A DNA stretch of 22,026 bases from Actinomycetes bacterium (GTDB lineage Bacteria > Actinomycetota > Actinomycetes > Actinomycetales > Cellulomonadaceae). The notes under the pieces are model-generated. The model saw only the letters and a list, made by a program, of their open reading frames with translations. It ran no database searches and was not told the origin of the DNA. Of the stretch, positions 1-6,060 are shown one piece after another; positions within the stretch are counted from its first letter, which is position 1; each line of letters opens with the position of its first letter. The position numbers were made by a program, and so were the translations under genes. The stretch lies in the NCBI GenBank assembly GCA_023426865.1, contig JAEZBT010000478.1:1-22026 (forward strand), in the 5' to 3' direction.

Positions 1-229
1 GGTCCGGCTCGGCGCCACCGCCGACGGCGCGCTCGCGGCCGGCTTCCTGGCGGCGCTCGCCGTGGCAGGCGTCGAGGTCGGGCGCTTCGCGCTGGACACG
101 CCGTCCCTCGACGACGTCTATCTGCACCTCACGTCGGGGCCTCGCCCGGACGCCCACCCGGACGCCCGCCTGGGCGCCGACCGGACCGACTCCGCCAGCC
201 CCGCCGCGACTCTCCAGGAGATCCGATGA
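1..229 (+). CDS. ABC transporter ATP-binding protein, C-terminal fragment (5' end outside window)
   Basis: The open frame runs from base 2 to a TGA at 227-229. The text TPSLDDVYLHLT, about 40 codons before the stop, is the usual C-terminal signature of DrrA/CcmA-type ABC ATPases (PSLDDVFL.LT). The rest is a Pro/Ala/Asp-rich tail ending ATLQEIR. The Walker and signature motifs lie upstream of the window. The stop overlaps the permease ATG by 4 bp (ATGA at 226-229), so the two are translationally coupled, and a TetR gene follows. This fits an ATPase that powers export of a drug or other hydrophobic compound through the next gene's product; the substrate is not evident. Confidence 0.85.
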   Translation, partial: VRLGATADGALAAGFLAALAVAGVEVGRFALDTPSLDDVYLHLTSGPRPDAHPDARLGADRTDSASPAATLQEIR

Positions 230-972
230 CCGCCGCCCTGCTCGCCCGCACCTCCCGGACGCTCGTCCGCGTCCCCGCACTCGTCGCCAGCCCCGTGCTC
301 ATGAGCGCGTTCTTCCTGCTCGTGTACGCCGGGCAGCTCGGCTCGGCCGGGGGAGCGATGCTGGACGGCGCCCCGTACCTGGCCTTCATCGTGCCGCTCG
401 TGCTCCTCACCACGGCCTTCAACGGAGGAGCGCTCGCCGGCCAGCTGCTCGTGCGCGACATGAGCTCCGGGTACCACCGACGGCTGCTCCTCAGTCGGGC
501 CGGCCGCGCTCGCCTGGTCGCCGCCCCGCTCCTCGTGGGCGGCGGGGTGCTCGCGGTGCAGGCCGTCGTCATCGTCGGGACCGGGCTCGCCCTGGGCATG
601 CGCCCGTCGGAGGGCGAGGCCGCGGGGCTCGTGCTCGGCACGGCGGTCGCGGGTGTCGGGTTCTCCCTGCTCGGTGCGGCCGCGGCGGTCAGGTGGGGCA
701 CGGACGCCGCCGTCTCGTCGACGGTGCTGCTGTTCTTCCCGCTCAGCTTCCTCACCAGCGCGTTCGCGCCCCGCTCCGACCTGACCGGCTGGATGGGGGC
801 CGCCGCGACCGTGAACCCGCTCACGTACGTGCTCGAGGGGCTCCGGGCGGTGGGCGGCAGCCAGGCGCCGGACGGCGCCCTGCTGCCGGGTGCCGTCACC
901 CTCGCCGGCCTGCTCGCGGTCGGGGCGGCGGCGTGTGCCTGGGCGTTCCGGGCGGCGGAGGCGGCACGATGA
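226..972 (+). CDS. ABC-2 type transporter permease (DrrB-like)
   Basis: This is a 248-residue integral membrane protein with about six hydrophobic segments: around residues 20-40, 45-65, 100-125, 135-160, 165-185 and 220-243. The short N-terminal cytoplasmic stretch and the late motif VNPLTYVLEGLRAVGG match ABC-2/DrrB permeases, which carry NP.....LR near the last two helices. AGGAG at 216-220 lies 5 bp before the ATG. The start overlaps the ATPase stop, and the stop overlaps the downstream TetR start in the same way (ATGA, 969-972). It presumably forms the transmembrane channel of an exporter with the upstream ATPase. Family assignment is firm; substrate is unknown. Confidence 0.9.
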   Translation: MTAALLARTSRTLVRVPALVASPVLMSAFFLLVYAGQLGSAGGAMLDGAPYLAFIVPLVLLTTAFNGGALAGQLLVRDMSSGYHRRLLLSRAGRARLVAAPLLVGGGVLAVQAVVIVGTGLALGMRPSEGEAAGLVLGTAVAGVGFSLLGAAAAVRWGTDAAVSSTVLLFFPLSFLTSAFAPRSDLTGWMGAAATVNPLTYVLEGLRAVGGSQAPDGALLPGAVTLAGLLAVGAAACAWAFRAAEAAR

Positions 973-1583
973 GCGACATGCCGGCCGACCCCACCCGCGA
1001 CACGCGGCACGAGATCCTCGCGAGCTTCTCCGCCCAGCTGGCGGCCGTCGGCTACCTCGGGGTCTCCCTCGACCTCGTCGCCCGCGAGGTGGGCATCCGG
1101 AAGGCGAGCCTCTACCACCACTTCCCGGGCGGCAAGGAGGCGCTGTTCCGGGAGGCCGCGCTGCAGCAGATCGGCCTGCAGACGGCGCGGGTCGCCGACG
1201 CGCTGGCCCGGCAGGGCTCCCTCGCCGACGTGCTCGCGGCCGTGGGCGCCCTCAACGTCGACGTCGAGCCGGGCGCCGAGGCCCTGGACCGCCAGGTCTA
1301 CGACGCCACCCGGCACGTGTCCGACGACGTCCGCGCCGAGGTCTCCACGGCCTACGTCGCCGGCCTCATCACGCCGGTCGTCGAGCTCATGACCCGGGCG
1401 GTGGCCGATGGTGAGCTCGTCGGCGACCCGCAGTTCCTGGCCTGGTGCTTCCTCGGCCTCACCTCGTCGATGGCACCGATCCCCGACGACGTCGCCATGC
1501 CGCCCGACCGGCGCGGCGAGGCGGTGCACCGCGAGGTGCGCGCCGTCGTCGACCTCTTCCTCGACGGGGCCCGCCCGCGCTGA
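969..1583 (+). CDS. TetR/AcrR family transcriptional regulator
   Basis: This is a 204-residue protein. Residues 10-58 are a TetR DNA-binding domain: the helix-turn-helix is around 33-52 (SLDLVAREVGIRKASLYHHF), followed by the typical GGKEALF. The C-terminal 140 residues are the variable ligand-binding half. I chose the ATG at 969 because it gives the full HTH, overlaps the permease stop by 4 bp (ATGA) and has GGAGG at 957-961, 7 bp upstream. An in-frame extension back to 693 lies wholly inside the permease gene and is not credible. As the last gene of an exporter operon it probably represses that operon in response to an exported compound. Its operator would lie upstream of the window. Confidence 0.92.
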   Translation: MSDMPADPTRDTRHEILASFSAQLAAVGYLGVSLDLVAREVGIRKASLYHHFPGGKEALFREAALQQIGLQTARVADALARQGSLADVLAAVGALNVDVEPGAEALDRQVYDATRHVSDDVRAEVSTAYVAGLITPVVELMTRAVADGELVGDPQFLAWCFLGLTSSMAPIPDDVAMPPDRRGEAVHREVRAVVDLFLDGARPR

Positions 1584-1619
1584 TCGGGGATGCCGGTCGG
1601 CCCTGCCTTCCTGGCGCGG

Positions 1620-2051
1620 TCAGTGCCGGGCGTGGGTGACGGCGAAGATCGTGCCGCCCAGGGCGATGAGGAGAAGGAGGGCCGCCCGCAGGACGACGAC
1701 GGCGCTGGCCGCGTCGACGCTGACCAGCACGTTCCCGATCCCGAGCACGATCAGCGCGCCCGCACCGACCTGGGCCAGCGCGGCGTCGAGCACGCGCCTG
1801 TCGCGCTCGTCGAACGCGCCGCCCCACAGACGGCTGACCGGACCGGTGTCGTCGGCGTGGTGCAGGGCTCGGTGCCGGGCGACGGCGCACAGGACGATGA
1901 CGGCGAGGCCGCCGCCGAGGATCCACCCGGTCCAGGGGAAGCCCTGGGCCAGGGCGATCGCCGTCAGGGCGAGGACGATGCTGCCGCTCGCGGCGAGGCC
2001 GAGCGCCCAGCGCCGGCCCTGGGCGCGCCGTTCGTCACTCGTCGTCGACAT
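1620..2051 (-). CDS. Small four-helix membrane protein paired with XRE regulator (DUF2178-like)
   Basis: This is a 143-residue protein with four predicted TM helices (about residues 14-35, 42-60, 91-111 and 116-138) and a short charged loop (WGGAFDERDRRVLD) between helices 2 and 3. Small membrane proteins of this design, often annotated DUF2178, commonly follow a short XRE regulator of about 70 residues; that is the arrangement here. The start is well fixed: AGGAGG at 2058-2063 lies 6 bp before the ATG, inside the end of the regulator gene, and the genes overlap by 17 bp. No enzymatic motif is visible. A role as a membrane sensor or target of the regulator is inference only. Confidence 0.8.
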   Translation of the reverse strand: MSTTSDERRAQGRRWALGLAASGSIVLALTAIALAQGFPWTGWILGGGLAVIVLCAVARHRALHHADDTGPVSRLWGGAFDERDRRVLDAALAQVGAGALIVLGIGNVLVSVDAASAVVVLRAALLLLIALGGTIFAVTHARH

Positions 2052-2232
2052 GGAAGACCTCCTCGATGGTGCGCCCGAAGTACCGGGCGATCGCGAACGC
2101 GAGCGGCAGGGACGGGTCGTAGCGGCCGGTCTCCAGCGAGTTGACCGTCTGGCGCGAGACGCCCAGCTCCTGACCCAGTGCTCCCTGGGAGAGCCCGCGT
2201 TCCTCGCGAAGGCGTCGGATCTCGTTCCGCAC
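2035..2232 (-). CDS. Short XRE-family helix-turn-helix regulator
   Basis: This 65-residue protein is almost entirely a Cro/C1-type HTH: RLREERGLSQGALGQELGVS followed by RQTVNSLETGRYDPSLPLAF. It resembles the YozG/stand-alone XRE regulators that precede small membrane proteins. The start is GTG (2230-2232). There is no Shine-Dalgarno sequence, but CATCCT (2244-2239, minus strand) lies exactly 6 bases upstream, which suggests a leaderless message. A perfect TTGACA is 18 bp further upstream. Two near-identical 18-bp repeats cover these elements, so autoregulation is likely. The 17-bp overlap with the downstream membrane-protein gene means the two are co-translated. Confidence 0.92.
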   Translation of the reverse strand: MRNEIRRLREERGLSQGALGQELGVSRQTVNSLETGRYDPSLPLAFAIARYFGRTIEEVFHVDDE

Positions 2233-2233
2233 C

Positions 2234-2280
2234 TGTCAAGGATGCTTGTCAGGACGTGGAGGTGTCAAGGACCTTTGTCA
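2234..2280 (-). promoter_or_regulatory. Tandem 18-bp operator repeats over the XRE promoter
   Basis: Two direct repeats lie 29 bp apart. On the minus strand they read TGACAAAGGTCCTTGACA (2280-2263) and TGACAAGCATCCTTGACA (2251-2234), identical at 15 of 18 positions. Each is itself a near-palindrome (TGACAAG....CTTGACA). The distal copy ends in a perfect TTGACA -35; the proximal copy contains the -10-like CATCCT (2244-2239). The -35/-10 spacing is 18 bp, and the GTG start follows 6 bases after the -10. Occupancy of either repeat would block polymerase, so I read them as operators for the XRE protein. Binding itself is inference. Confidence 0.7.
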
Positions 2281-2302
2281 CCGAGGGCGGCGACCGGGTG
2301 GC

Positions 2303-3343
2303 TCAGCCGCCCAGCGGGGTGCCCGCGGGGTCGATGCGCTCGCCGTCGGGCACCGGACCCGGCGGCGTGCCGTCGCCGAAGGGGCGACCGCCGAGCTGCT
2401 CGCGTCCGTGCGGGTGCAGCCAGCCGGACAGGTCGGGCCCGGCCGGCACGATCCCGGTCGGGTTGATGTCCTTGTGCACCACGTAGTAGTGCTCCTTGAT
2501 CTGGGCGAAGTCGACGGTGTCGCCGAAGCCCGGCGTCTGGAAGAGGTCGCGCGCGTACGCCCAGAGGGCCGGCAGCTCCGTGAGCTTGCTCCGGTTGCAC
2601 TTGAAGTGGCCGTGGTAGACGGCGTCGAACCGGACGAGCGTCGTGAACAGGCGGACGTCCGCCTCGGTGATCGTGTCCCCGACGAGGTACCGCTGGCTGG
2701 TCAGGCGGTCCTCGAGCCAGTCCAGGCCGTCGAAGAGCGAGCGGTACGCGGCCTCGTATGCCTCCTGCGAGCCGGCGAACCCGCAGCGGTAGACGCCGTT
2801 GTTGACCTTCGCGTAGACGCGCCGGTTGACCTGGTCGATCTCGTCGCGCAGGTGGTCGGGGTAGAGGTCCGGGGCGCCCGGACGGTGGAACGCGGTCCAC
2901 TCGAGCTCGAGGTCGAGCGTCATCTGCGCGAAGTCGTTGGTGACGACGGCGCCCGAGCGCGTGTCGACGATCGCGGGCACGGTGATGCCGCGCGAGTAGT
3001 GCGGGTCGCGGGCGAAGAACGCCTCCTGGAGCCGCTCGATGCCCAGCACCGGGTCACGGCCGCCGGGGTCGAGGTCGAAGGTCCACGAGCGCTCGTCGTG
3101 CGTCGGCCCGGCCAGGCCCATGGAGAGGGCGTCCTCCAGGCCGAGCAGGCGCCGCACGATGATGGCCCGGCTGGCCCACGGGCACGCGCGCGCGGCGATG
3201 AGCCGGTAGCGACCCGGCTCGACCGCGAAGCCGTCGCGGCCGTCCGCGGTGATCCGGGTCGCCAGGTACCTGTCGTCGCGCGTGTACTCCTGGCCGGGGA
3301 CGGAGTACACGCCGCCTGTGCTGTGCTCGGGGCGCTCGGTCAT
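2303..3343 (-). CDS. Glutathione S-transferase family, S-glutathionyl-hydroquinone reductase type (YqjG/ECM4)
   Basis: This is a 346-residue protein. The catalytic Cys-Pro-Trp-Ala motif is at C54 in ARACPWASRAIIVRRLLGLE, as in Xi-class GSTs that remove a thiol from quinol conjugates. The C-terminal helical domain carries the family pattern NNGVYRCGFAGSQEAY and a GDTITEADVRLF segment. Length and both motifs fit YqjG/ECM4. I prefer the ATG at 3341-3343 (MTERPEH): the hexamer CACCAT (3355-3350) lies 6 bases before it, and the alternative GTG at 3376 falls at the centre of a strong dyad. Actinobacteria usually make mycothiol rather than glutathione, so the physiological thiol may be mycothiol (inference). 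The gene is monocistronic and divergent from the sigma-factor gene. Confidence 0.9.
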   Translation of the reverse strand: MTERPEHSTGGVYSVPGQEYTRDDRYLATRITADGRDGFAVEPGRYRLIAARACPWASRAIIVRRLLGLEDALSMGLAGPTHDERSWTFDLDPGGRDPVLGIERLQEAFFARDPHYSRGITVPAIVDTRSGAVVTNDFAQMTLDLELEWTAFHRPGAPDLYPDHLRDEIDQVNRRVYAKVNNGVYRCGFAGSQEAYEAAYRSLFDGLDWLEDRLTSQRYLVGDTITEADVRLFTTLVRFDAVYHGHFKCNRSKLTELPALWAYARDLFQTPGFGDTVDFAQIKEHYYVVHKDINPTGIVPAGPDLSGWLHPHGREQLGGRPFGDGTPPGPVPDGERIDPAGTPLGG

Positions 3344-3361
3344 CCGGCCATGGTGCCTCAC

Positions 3362-3390
3362 CGTCCTGGGCGGCACATCCGCCCGGGACG
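3362..3390. repeat. 29-bp inverted repeat in the GST / sigma-factor intergenic region
   Basis: Left arm CGTCCTGGGCGG (3362-3373) and right arm CCGCCCGGGACG (3379-3390) are complementary at 11 of 12 positions, the exception being a T/G pair at 3367/3385. They flank a 5-bp centre, CACAT. It lies about 20 bp upstream of the GST ATG and 73 bp upstream of the sigma-factor GTG. It could be a dimeric-regulator operator or, if transcribed, a stable RNA hairpin. The sequence does not decide between these. Confidence 0.6.
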
Positions 3391-3463
3391 CCCCCGCGTG
3401 CCCCCAACCGATCCGGCGCGCCGTGCGTCAGGGTGGTCACGGCGTGCGTGGGGAAGGGTTGGC

Positions 3464-3997
3464 GTGGACGAGCGGCTGGCGGTGCTCGTGGCCGAGCGCG
3501 GAGGGGCGCTGATCGGCTACGCCTACCTGGTCTGCGGCCGGATGAGCGAGGCCGAGGACCTCGTCCAGGAGGGCCTCGTGCGGACGTTCGCGCGTCGCCG
3601 GTCGGGGGCGGACGTGAGGCAGCTCGAGGCGTACGTGCGGCAGGCGATCCTGAGCGCGTACCTGGACGGGTACCGCAAGCGCCGGCGGTGGGCGGGCGTC
3701 GCGCACCTCTTCTCGCCCGAGACCGAGAACGTCGGGGCGGCGGACACCCTGGCGGTGGGCCGGGCCGACGTCCGGGACGCGCTCGCACGTCTGTCGCCTC
3801 GGGAACGCGCGTGCGTGGTGGGGCGCTACGTGGACGACCTGTCCACGCGGGAGGTGGCCGAGCGGCTGCATCTCAGCGAGGGCGCCGTGAAGCGGTACCT
3901 GTCCGACGCGCGGGCGCGGCTCGGCGAGCTCCTGGACGAGGACGCGGACGAAGAGACGGACGAGGTGCAGGTCGCGACGGGAAGGGGAGGGCGATGA
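3464..3997 (+). CDS. SigE-family (ECF-like) RNA polymerase sigma factor
   Basis: This is a 177-residue sigma factor with two domains. Region 2 spans about residues 12-75: LIGYAYLVCGRMSEAEDLVQ, then a basic YLDGYRKRRRW. Region 4 spans about 103-155: LARLSPRERACVVGRYV, then the HTH LSTREVAERLHLSEGAVKRY. This matches the actinobacterial SigE-family group of about 170 residues. I chose GTG at 3464 because GGGAAGGG (3451-3458) lies 5 bp upstream and the N-terminus aligns with the family. The same frame stays open back to 2246, but that part lies antisense to the GST gene. The stop overlaps the next ATG by 4 bp, so the partner is co-translated. Confidence 0.9.
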   Translation: MDERLAVLVAERGGALIGYAYLVCGRMSEAEDLVQEGLVRTFARRRSGADVRQLEAYVRQAILSAYLDGYRKRRRWAGVAHLFSPETENVGAADTLAVGRADVRDALARLSPRERACVVGRYVDDLSTREVAERLHLSEGAVKRYLSDARARLGELLDEDADEETDEVQVATGRGGR

Positions 3998-4821
3998 ACG
4001 GGAGCTTCCGCGAGGGCCTGGTGGAGCTGGCCGACGAGGTCGCACGCCTGCACGACGCCGGCACCGGCCTGGTCGCCGCGGAGATCGACGCGCTGTCGCG
4101 TCGCGCGCGTCGACGCCACGAGGCGCGCCTCACGGTGTTCGCCTGCGCCGTCGCCGCTGCGCTCGCCGTCGGGGCGGCAGCGTTGGCCGATCGCGGCGCG
4201 CCCGCACCGCCGGCCAGCGACCCGCTGGGCGTCGAGGATGCGGAGCGCCTGACGATCGACCCGCTCAGCCTCGGTGCCCTCGTGGAGGGCGCGGGTGAGC
4301 TCGTGCCCTTCGAGGGAGGCCTGGGATGGGGAATCTCGGAGGTCGTGGTCACGCCCGACGACGACTGCCGGCAGGCCATGACCGTCTCGTCGCAGCCCCC
4401 ACGTCACGACGTCATCCATCTCTGGACGTCGGAGCAGGGCGGTGTCCTGCAGGAGGTGCTGCTGTTCGACGACGCAGAGCGAGCAGCCGCCGAGTTCGGC
4501 GCCCTGCGCGAGGTTCTCGCCGGGTGTCCGGAGTTCGGCTACCTCTATCCCTCCAGCTACGGGCAGTCGGGGGGTGGTGCGCATTCACAGGTGATCGCGG
4601 ATCTCGCCGATGGCAGCCTGCCGCTGCCGTCGCTGCGGCTGGTCGGGACCGAGAGTGGTGACGGCGTGGCGGGCGCTTGGGTCCGGGTGGACGTCTTGGT
4701 GTCGAATGCCATCGTGCACGTGGAGATCACGCGACTGGGGAGCACCGCCGGTCCCGTCCCGGCACCCGACGAGGCCCGGGTGCTCGACGAGCTCGTGCAG
4801 GAGCTGCTCGACGAGCCCTGA
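3994..4821 (+). CDS. Single-pass membrane protein coupled to the sigma factor (putative anti-sigma or sensor)
   Basis: This is a 275-residue protein. Residues 1-44 are a charged, probably cytoplasmic segment ending in an Arg-rich stretch (SRRARRRHEAR). Residues 45-65 form one TM helix, and about 210 residues follow outside the membrane. That outer part contains three cysteines (in DDDCRQAM, LAGCPEFGY and the TM), VFEGGLG-like beta segments and a stretch resembling PknH-sensor/lipoprotein-type domains. GGGGAGG (3984-3990) precedes the ATG, which overlaps the sigma-factor stop (ATGA). The gene order suggests it controls the sigma factor, but the cytoplasmic part lacks the HxxxCxxC zinc anti-sigma motif. 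I do not recognise a defined family, so the role is inferred from context. Confidence 0.75.
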   Translation: MNGSFREGLVELADEVARLHDAGTGLVAAEIDALSRRARRRHEARLTVFACAVAAALAVGAAALADRGAPAPPASDPLGVEDAERLTIDPLSLGALVEGAGELVPFEGGLGWGISEVVVTPDDDCRQAMTVSSQPPRHDVIHLWTSEQGGVLQEVLLFDDAERAAAEFGALREVLAGCPEFGYLYPSSYGQSGGGAHSQVIADLADGSLPLPSLRLVGTESGDGVAGAWVRVDVLVSNAIVHVEITRLGSTAGPVPAPDEARVLDELVQELLDEP

Positions 4822-4863
4822 GCCGCGGGCCGCCCGGGGCGTCGGCCGTACGCTCACGGCGGA

Positions 4864-4876
4864 GGCGGATTCCGCC
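4864..4876 (+). terminator. Weak GC hairpin after the sigma/partner operon
   Basis: GGCGGATTCCGCC forms a 5-bp stem (GGCGG/CCGCC) with a 3-base loop, in the 87-bp gap before the next gene. A second GGCGGA just upstream could pair instead. No T-tract follows, so this is at best a weak terminator. Confidence 0.25.
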
Positions 4877-4896
4877 GCCCGCCCGTTCGGCAGACA

Positions 4897-4911
4897 TAGG
4901 ATGAATTCGTG
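4897..4911 (+). promoter_or_regulatory. -10 hexamer for a leaderless lipoate-ligase mRNA
   Basis: TAGGAT (4897-4902) is followed by six bases and the GTG start at 4909. No Shine-Dalgarno sequence is present between them, so transcription is expected to begin at or next to the GTG. Confidence 0.65.
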
Positions 4912-5958
4912 CGCGGAGAGTACAAGGTTCCCGGTGGCAAGCTCGTGGCGGTCGACGTCGAGGTGGCCGACGGGCGTATCGCCCGCGCCGCGGTGAGCGG
5001 CGACTTCTTCCTCGAACCCGACGATGCCCTGGAGGCGATCGACGCGGCCCTCGTCGGCGAGCCGGAGGGCGCGAGCGTGACCCGGCTCACCGCCGCCGTG
5101 CACTCGGCCGTCGGCGATGACGCGACCATGGTGGGCTTCACGCCCGAGGCGGTCGCGATCGCCGTCCGGCGGGCCCTGGGCCACGCGACCCGGTGGGAGG
5201 ACCACACCTTCGAGATCGTGCACGAGGGGCCGCAGAGGCCCGCGATGCACATGGCGCTGGACCAGGCGCTGTCCGAGGCTGTGGCAGCCGGCACCCGCCG
5301 CCCCACGCTGCGGATCTGGGAGTGGGGCGCGCCCGCCGTCGTCATCGGGTCCTTCCAGTCGCTGCGCAACGAGGTGGACCCCGAGGGTGCCGAGCGCCAC
5401 GGGATCCAGGTGGTGCGGCGCATCTCCGGCGGCGGCGCGATGTTCATCGAGCCGGGCAACACCATCACCTACTCCCTGACGGTGCCCGCGTCGCTCGTCG
5501 AGGGGCTGAGCTTCGAGCGCTCGTACGCGTTCCTGGACGACTGGGTGCTCGGCGCGCTGCGCGAGCTCGGCATAGAGGCGACGCACGTGCCGCTGAACGA
5601 CATCGCGTCCCCGGCGGGCAAGATCGCCGGCGCCGCGCAGAAGCGCCTCGCGGGCGGCACGGTGCTGCACCACGTGACGATGGCCTACGACATCGACGCC
5701 ACCAAGATGCTCGAGGTGCTGCGGATCGGCCGGGAGAAGCTCTCGGACAAAGGCACGAAGAGCGCCAACAAGCGCGTGGACCCGCTGCGCTCGCAGACCG
5801 GCATGGCGCGCGCGGACGTCATCGAGGCGTTCAAGGACCACTTCCGCTCGCGCTACGACACCGTCGACGGCGGCGTCACGGACCAGGAGCGGGCGCGCGC
5901 CGAGGAGCTCGTCGCGACCAAGTTCGACACCCAGGAGTGGACCGCCCGGGTGCCCTGA
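4909..5958 (+). CDS. Lipoate-protein ligase A family protein with N-terminal accessory domain
   Basis: This is a 349-residue protein. Residues about 1-95 (GEYKVPGGKLVAVDVEVADG, then FFLEPDDALEAIDAALVG) resemble the lipoate-ligase accessory domain (LplB or LplA C-terminal type). Residues about 98-349 form the biotin/lipoate ligase catalytic domain, with RRISGGGAMFIEPGN (170-184) and the lysine loop SPAGKIAGAAQKR (K238). The product should activate lipoate with ATP and transfer it to the lysine of E2 or GcvH lipoyl domains. The accessory part precedes the catalytic part, the reverse of E. coli LplA. GTG at 4909 gives the N-terminus expected for the accessory fold. It is a single-gene unit; substrate could be lipoate or octanoate. 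Confidence 0.88.
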   Translation: MRGEYKVPGGKLVAVDVEVADGRIARAAVSGDFFLEPDDALEAIDAALVGEPEGASVTRLTAAVHSAVGDDATMVGFTPEAVAIAVRRALGHATRWEDHTFEIVHEGPQRPAMHMALDQALSEAVAAGTRRPTLRIWEWGAPAVVIGSFQSLRNEVDPEGAERHGIQVVRRISGGGAMFIEPGNTITYSLTVPASLVEGLSFERSYAFLDDWVLGALRELGIEATHVPLNDIASPAGKIAGAAQKRLAGGTVLHHVTMAYDIDATKMLEVLRIGREKLSDKGTKSANKRVDPLRSQTGMARADVIEAFKDHFRSRYDTVDGGVTDQERARAEELVATKFDTQEWTARVP

Positions 5959-5982
5959 CGGCGCCGTCGGGCGGGTTGCGCG

Positions 5983-6026
5983 GACCTGCGCAGCACCTCC
6001 GCCGGACGCACACAACGTCGCAGGTC
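5983..6026. repeat. 8-bp inverted repeat upstream of the LCP gene
   Basis: GACCTGCG (5983-5990) and CGCAGGTC (6019-6026) are exact reverse complements separated by 28 bp. The right arm sits where the -35 of the LCP promoter would be. It is a possible regulator site, but chance is not excluded in DNA of this composition. Confidence 0.4.
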
Positions 6027-6045
6027 AGGCCGCCGATCCGGCCCC

Positions 6046-6060
6046 TAGCGTGCCGCCATG
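6046..6060 (+). promoter_or_regulatory. -10 hexamer for a leaderless LCP mRNA
   Basis: TAGCGT (6046-6051) is followed by six bases and the ATG at 6058. There is no Shine-Dalgarno sequence in between. The same hexamer and spacing recur upstream of the next gene. Confidence 0.65.

Noticed and set aside
129..1529. 466-codon open frame on the minus strand
   Set aside because: Antisense to the ABC permease and TetR genes; its translation is His/Arg/Gly-rich with no domain. Long antisense frames are expected at this GC content.
2246..3463. Upstream extension of the sigma-factor frame by about 400 codons
   Set aside because: Antisense to the GST gene. The ribosome binding site at 3451-3458 and the family N-terminus place the start at 3464.
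5957..5968. Perfect palindrome GACGGCGCCGTC at the end of the lipoate-ligase gene
   Set aside because: It overlaps the stop codon, has no loop for a hairpin and no T-tract. Such GC palindromes are common by chance here.
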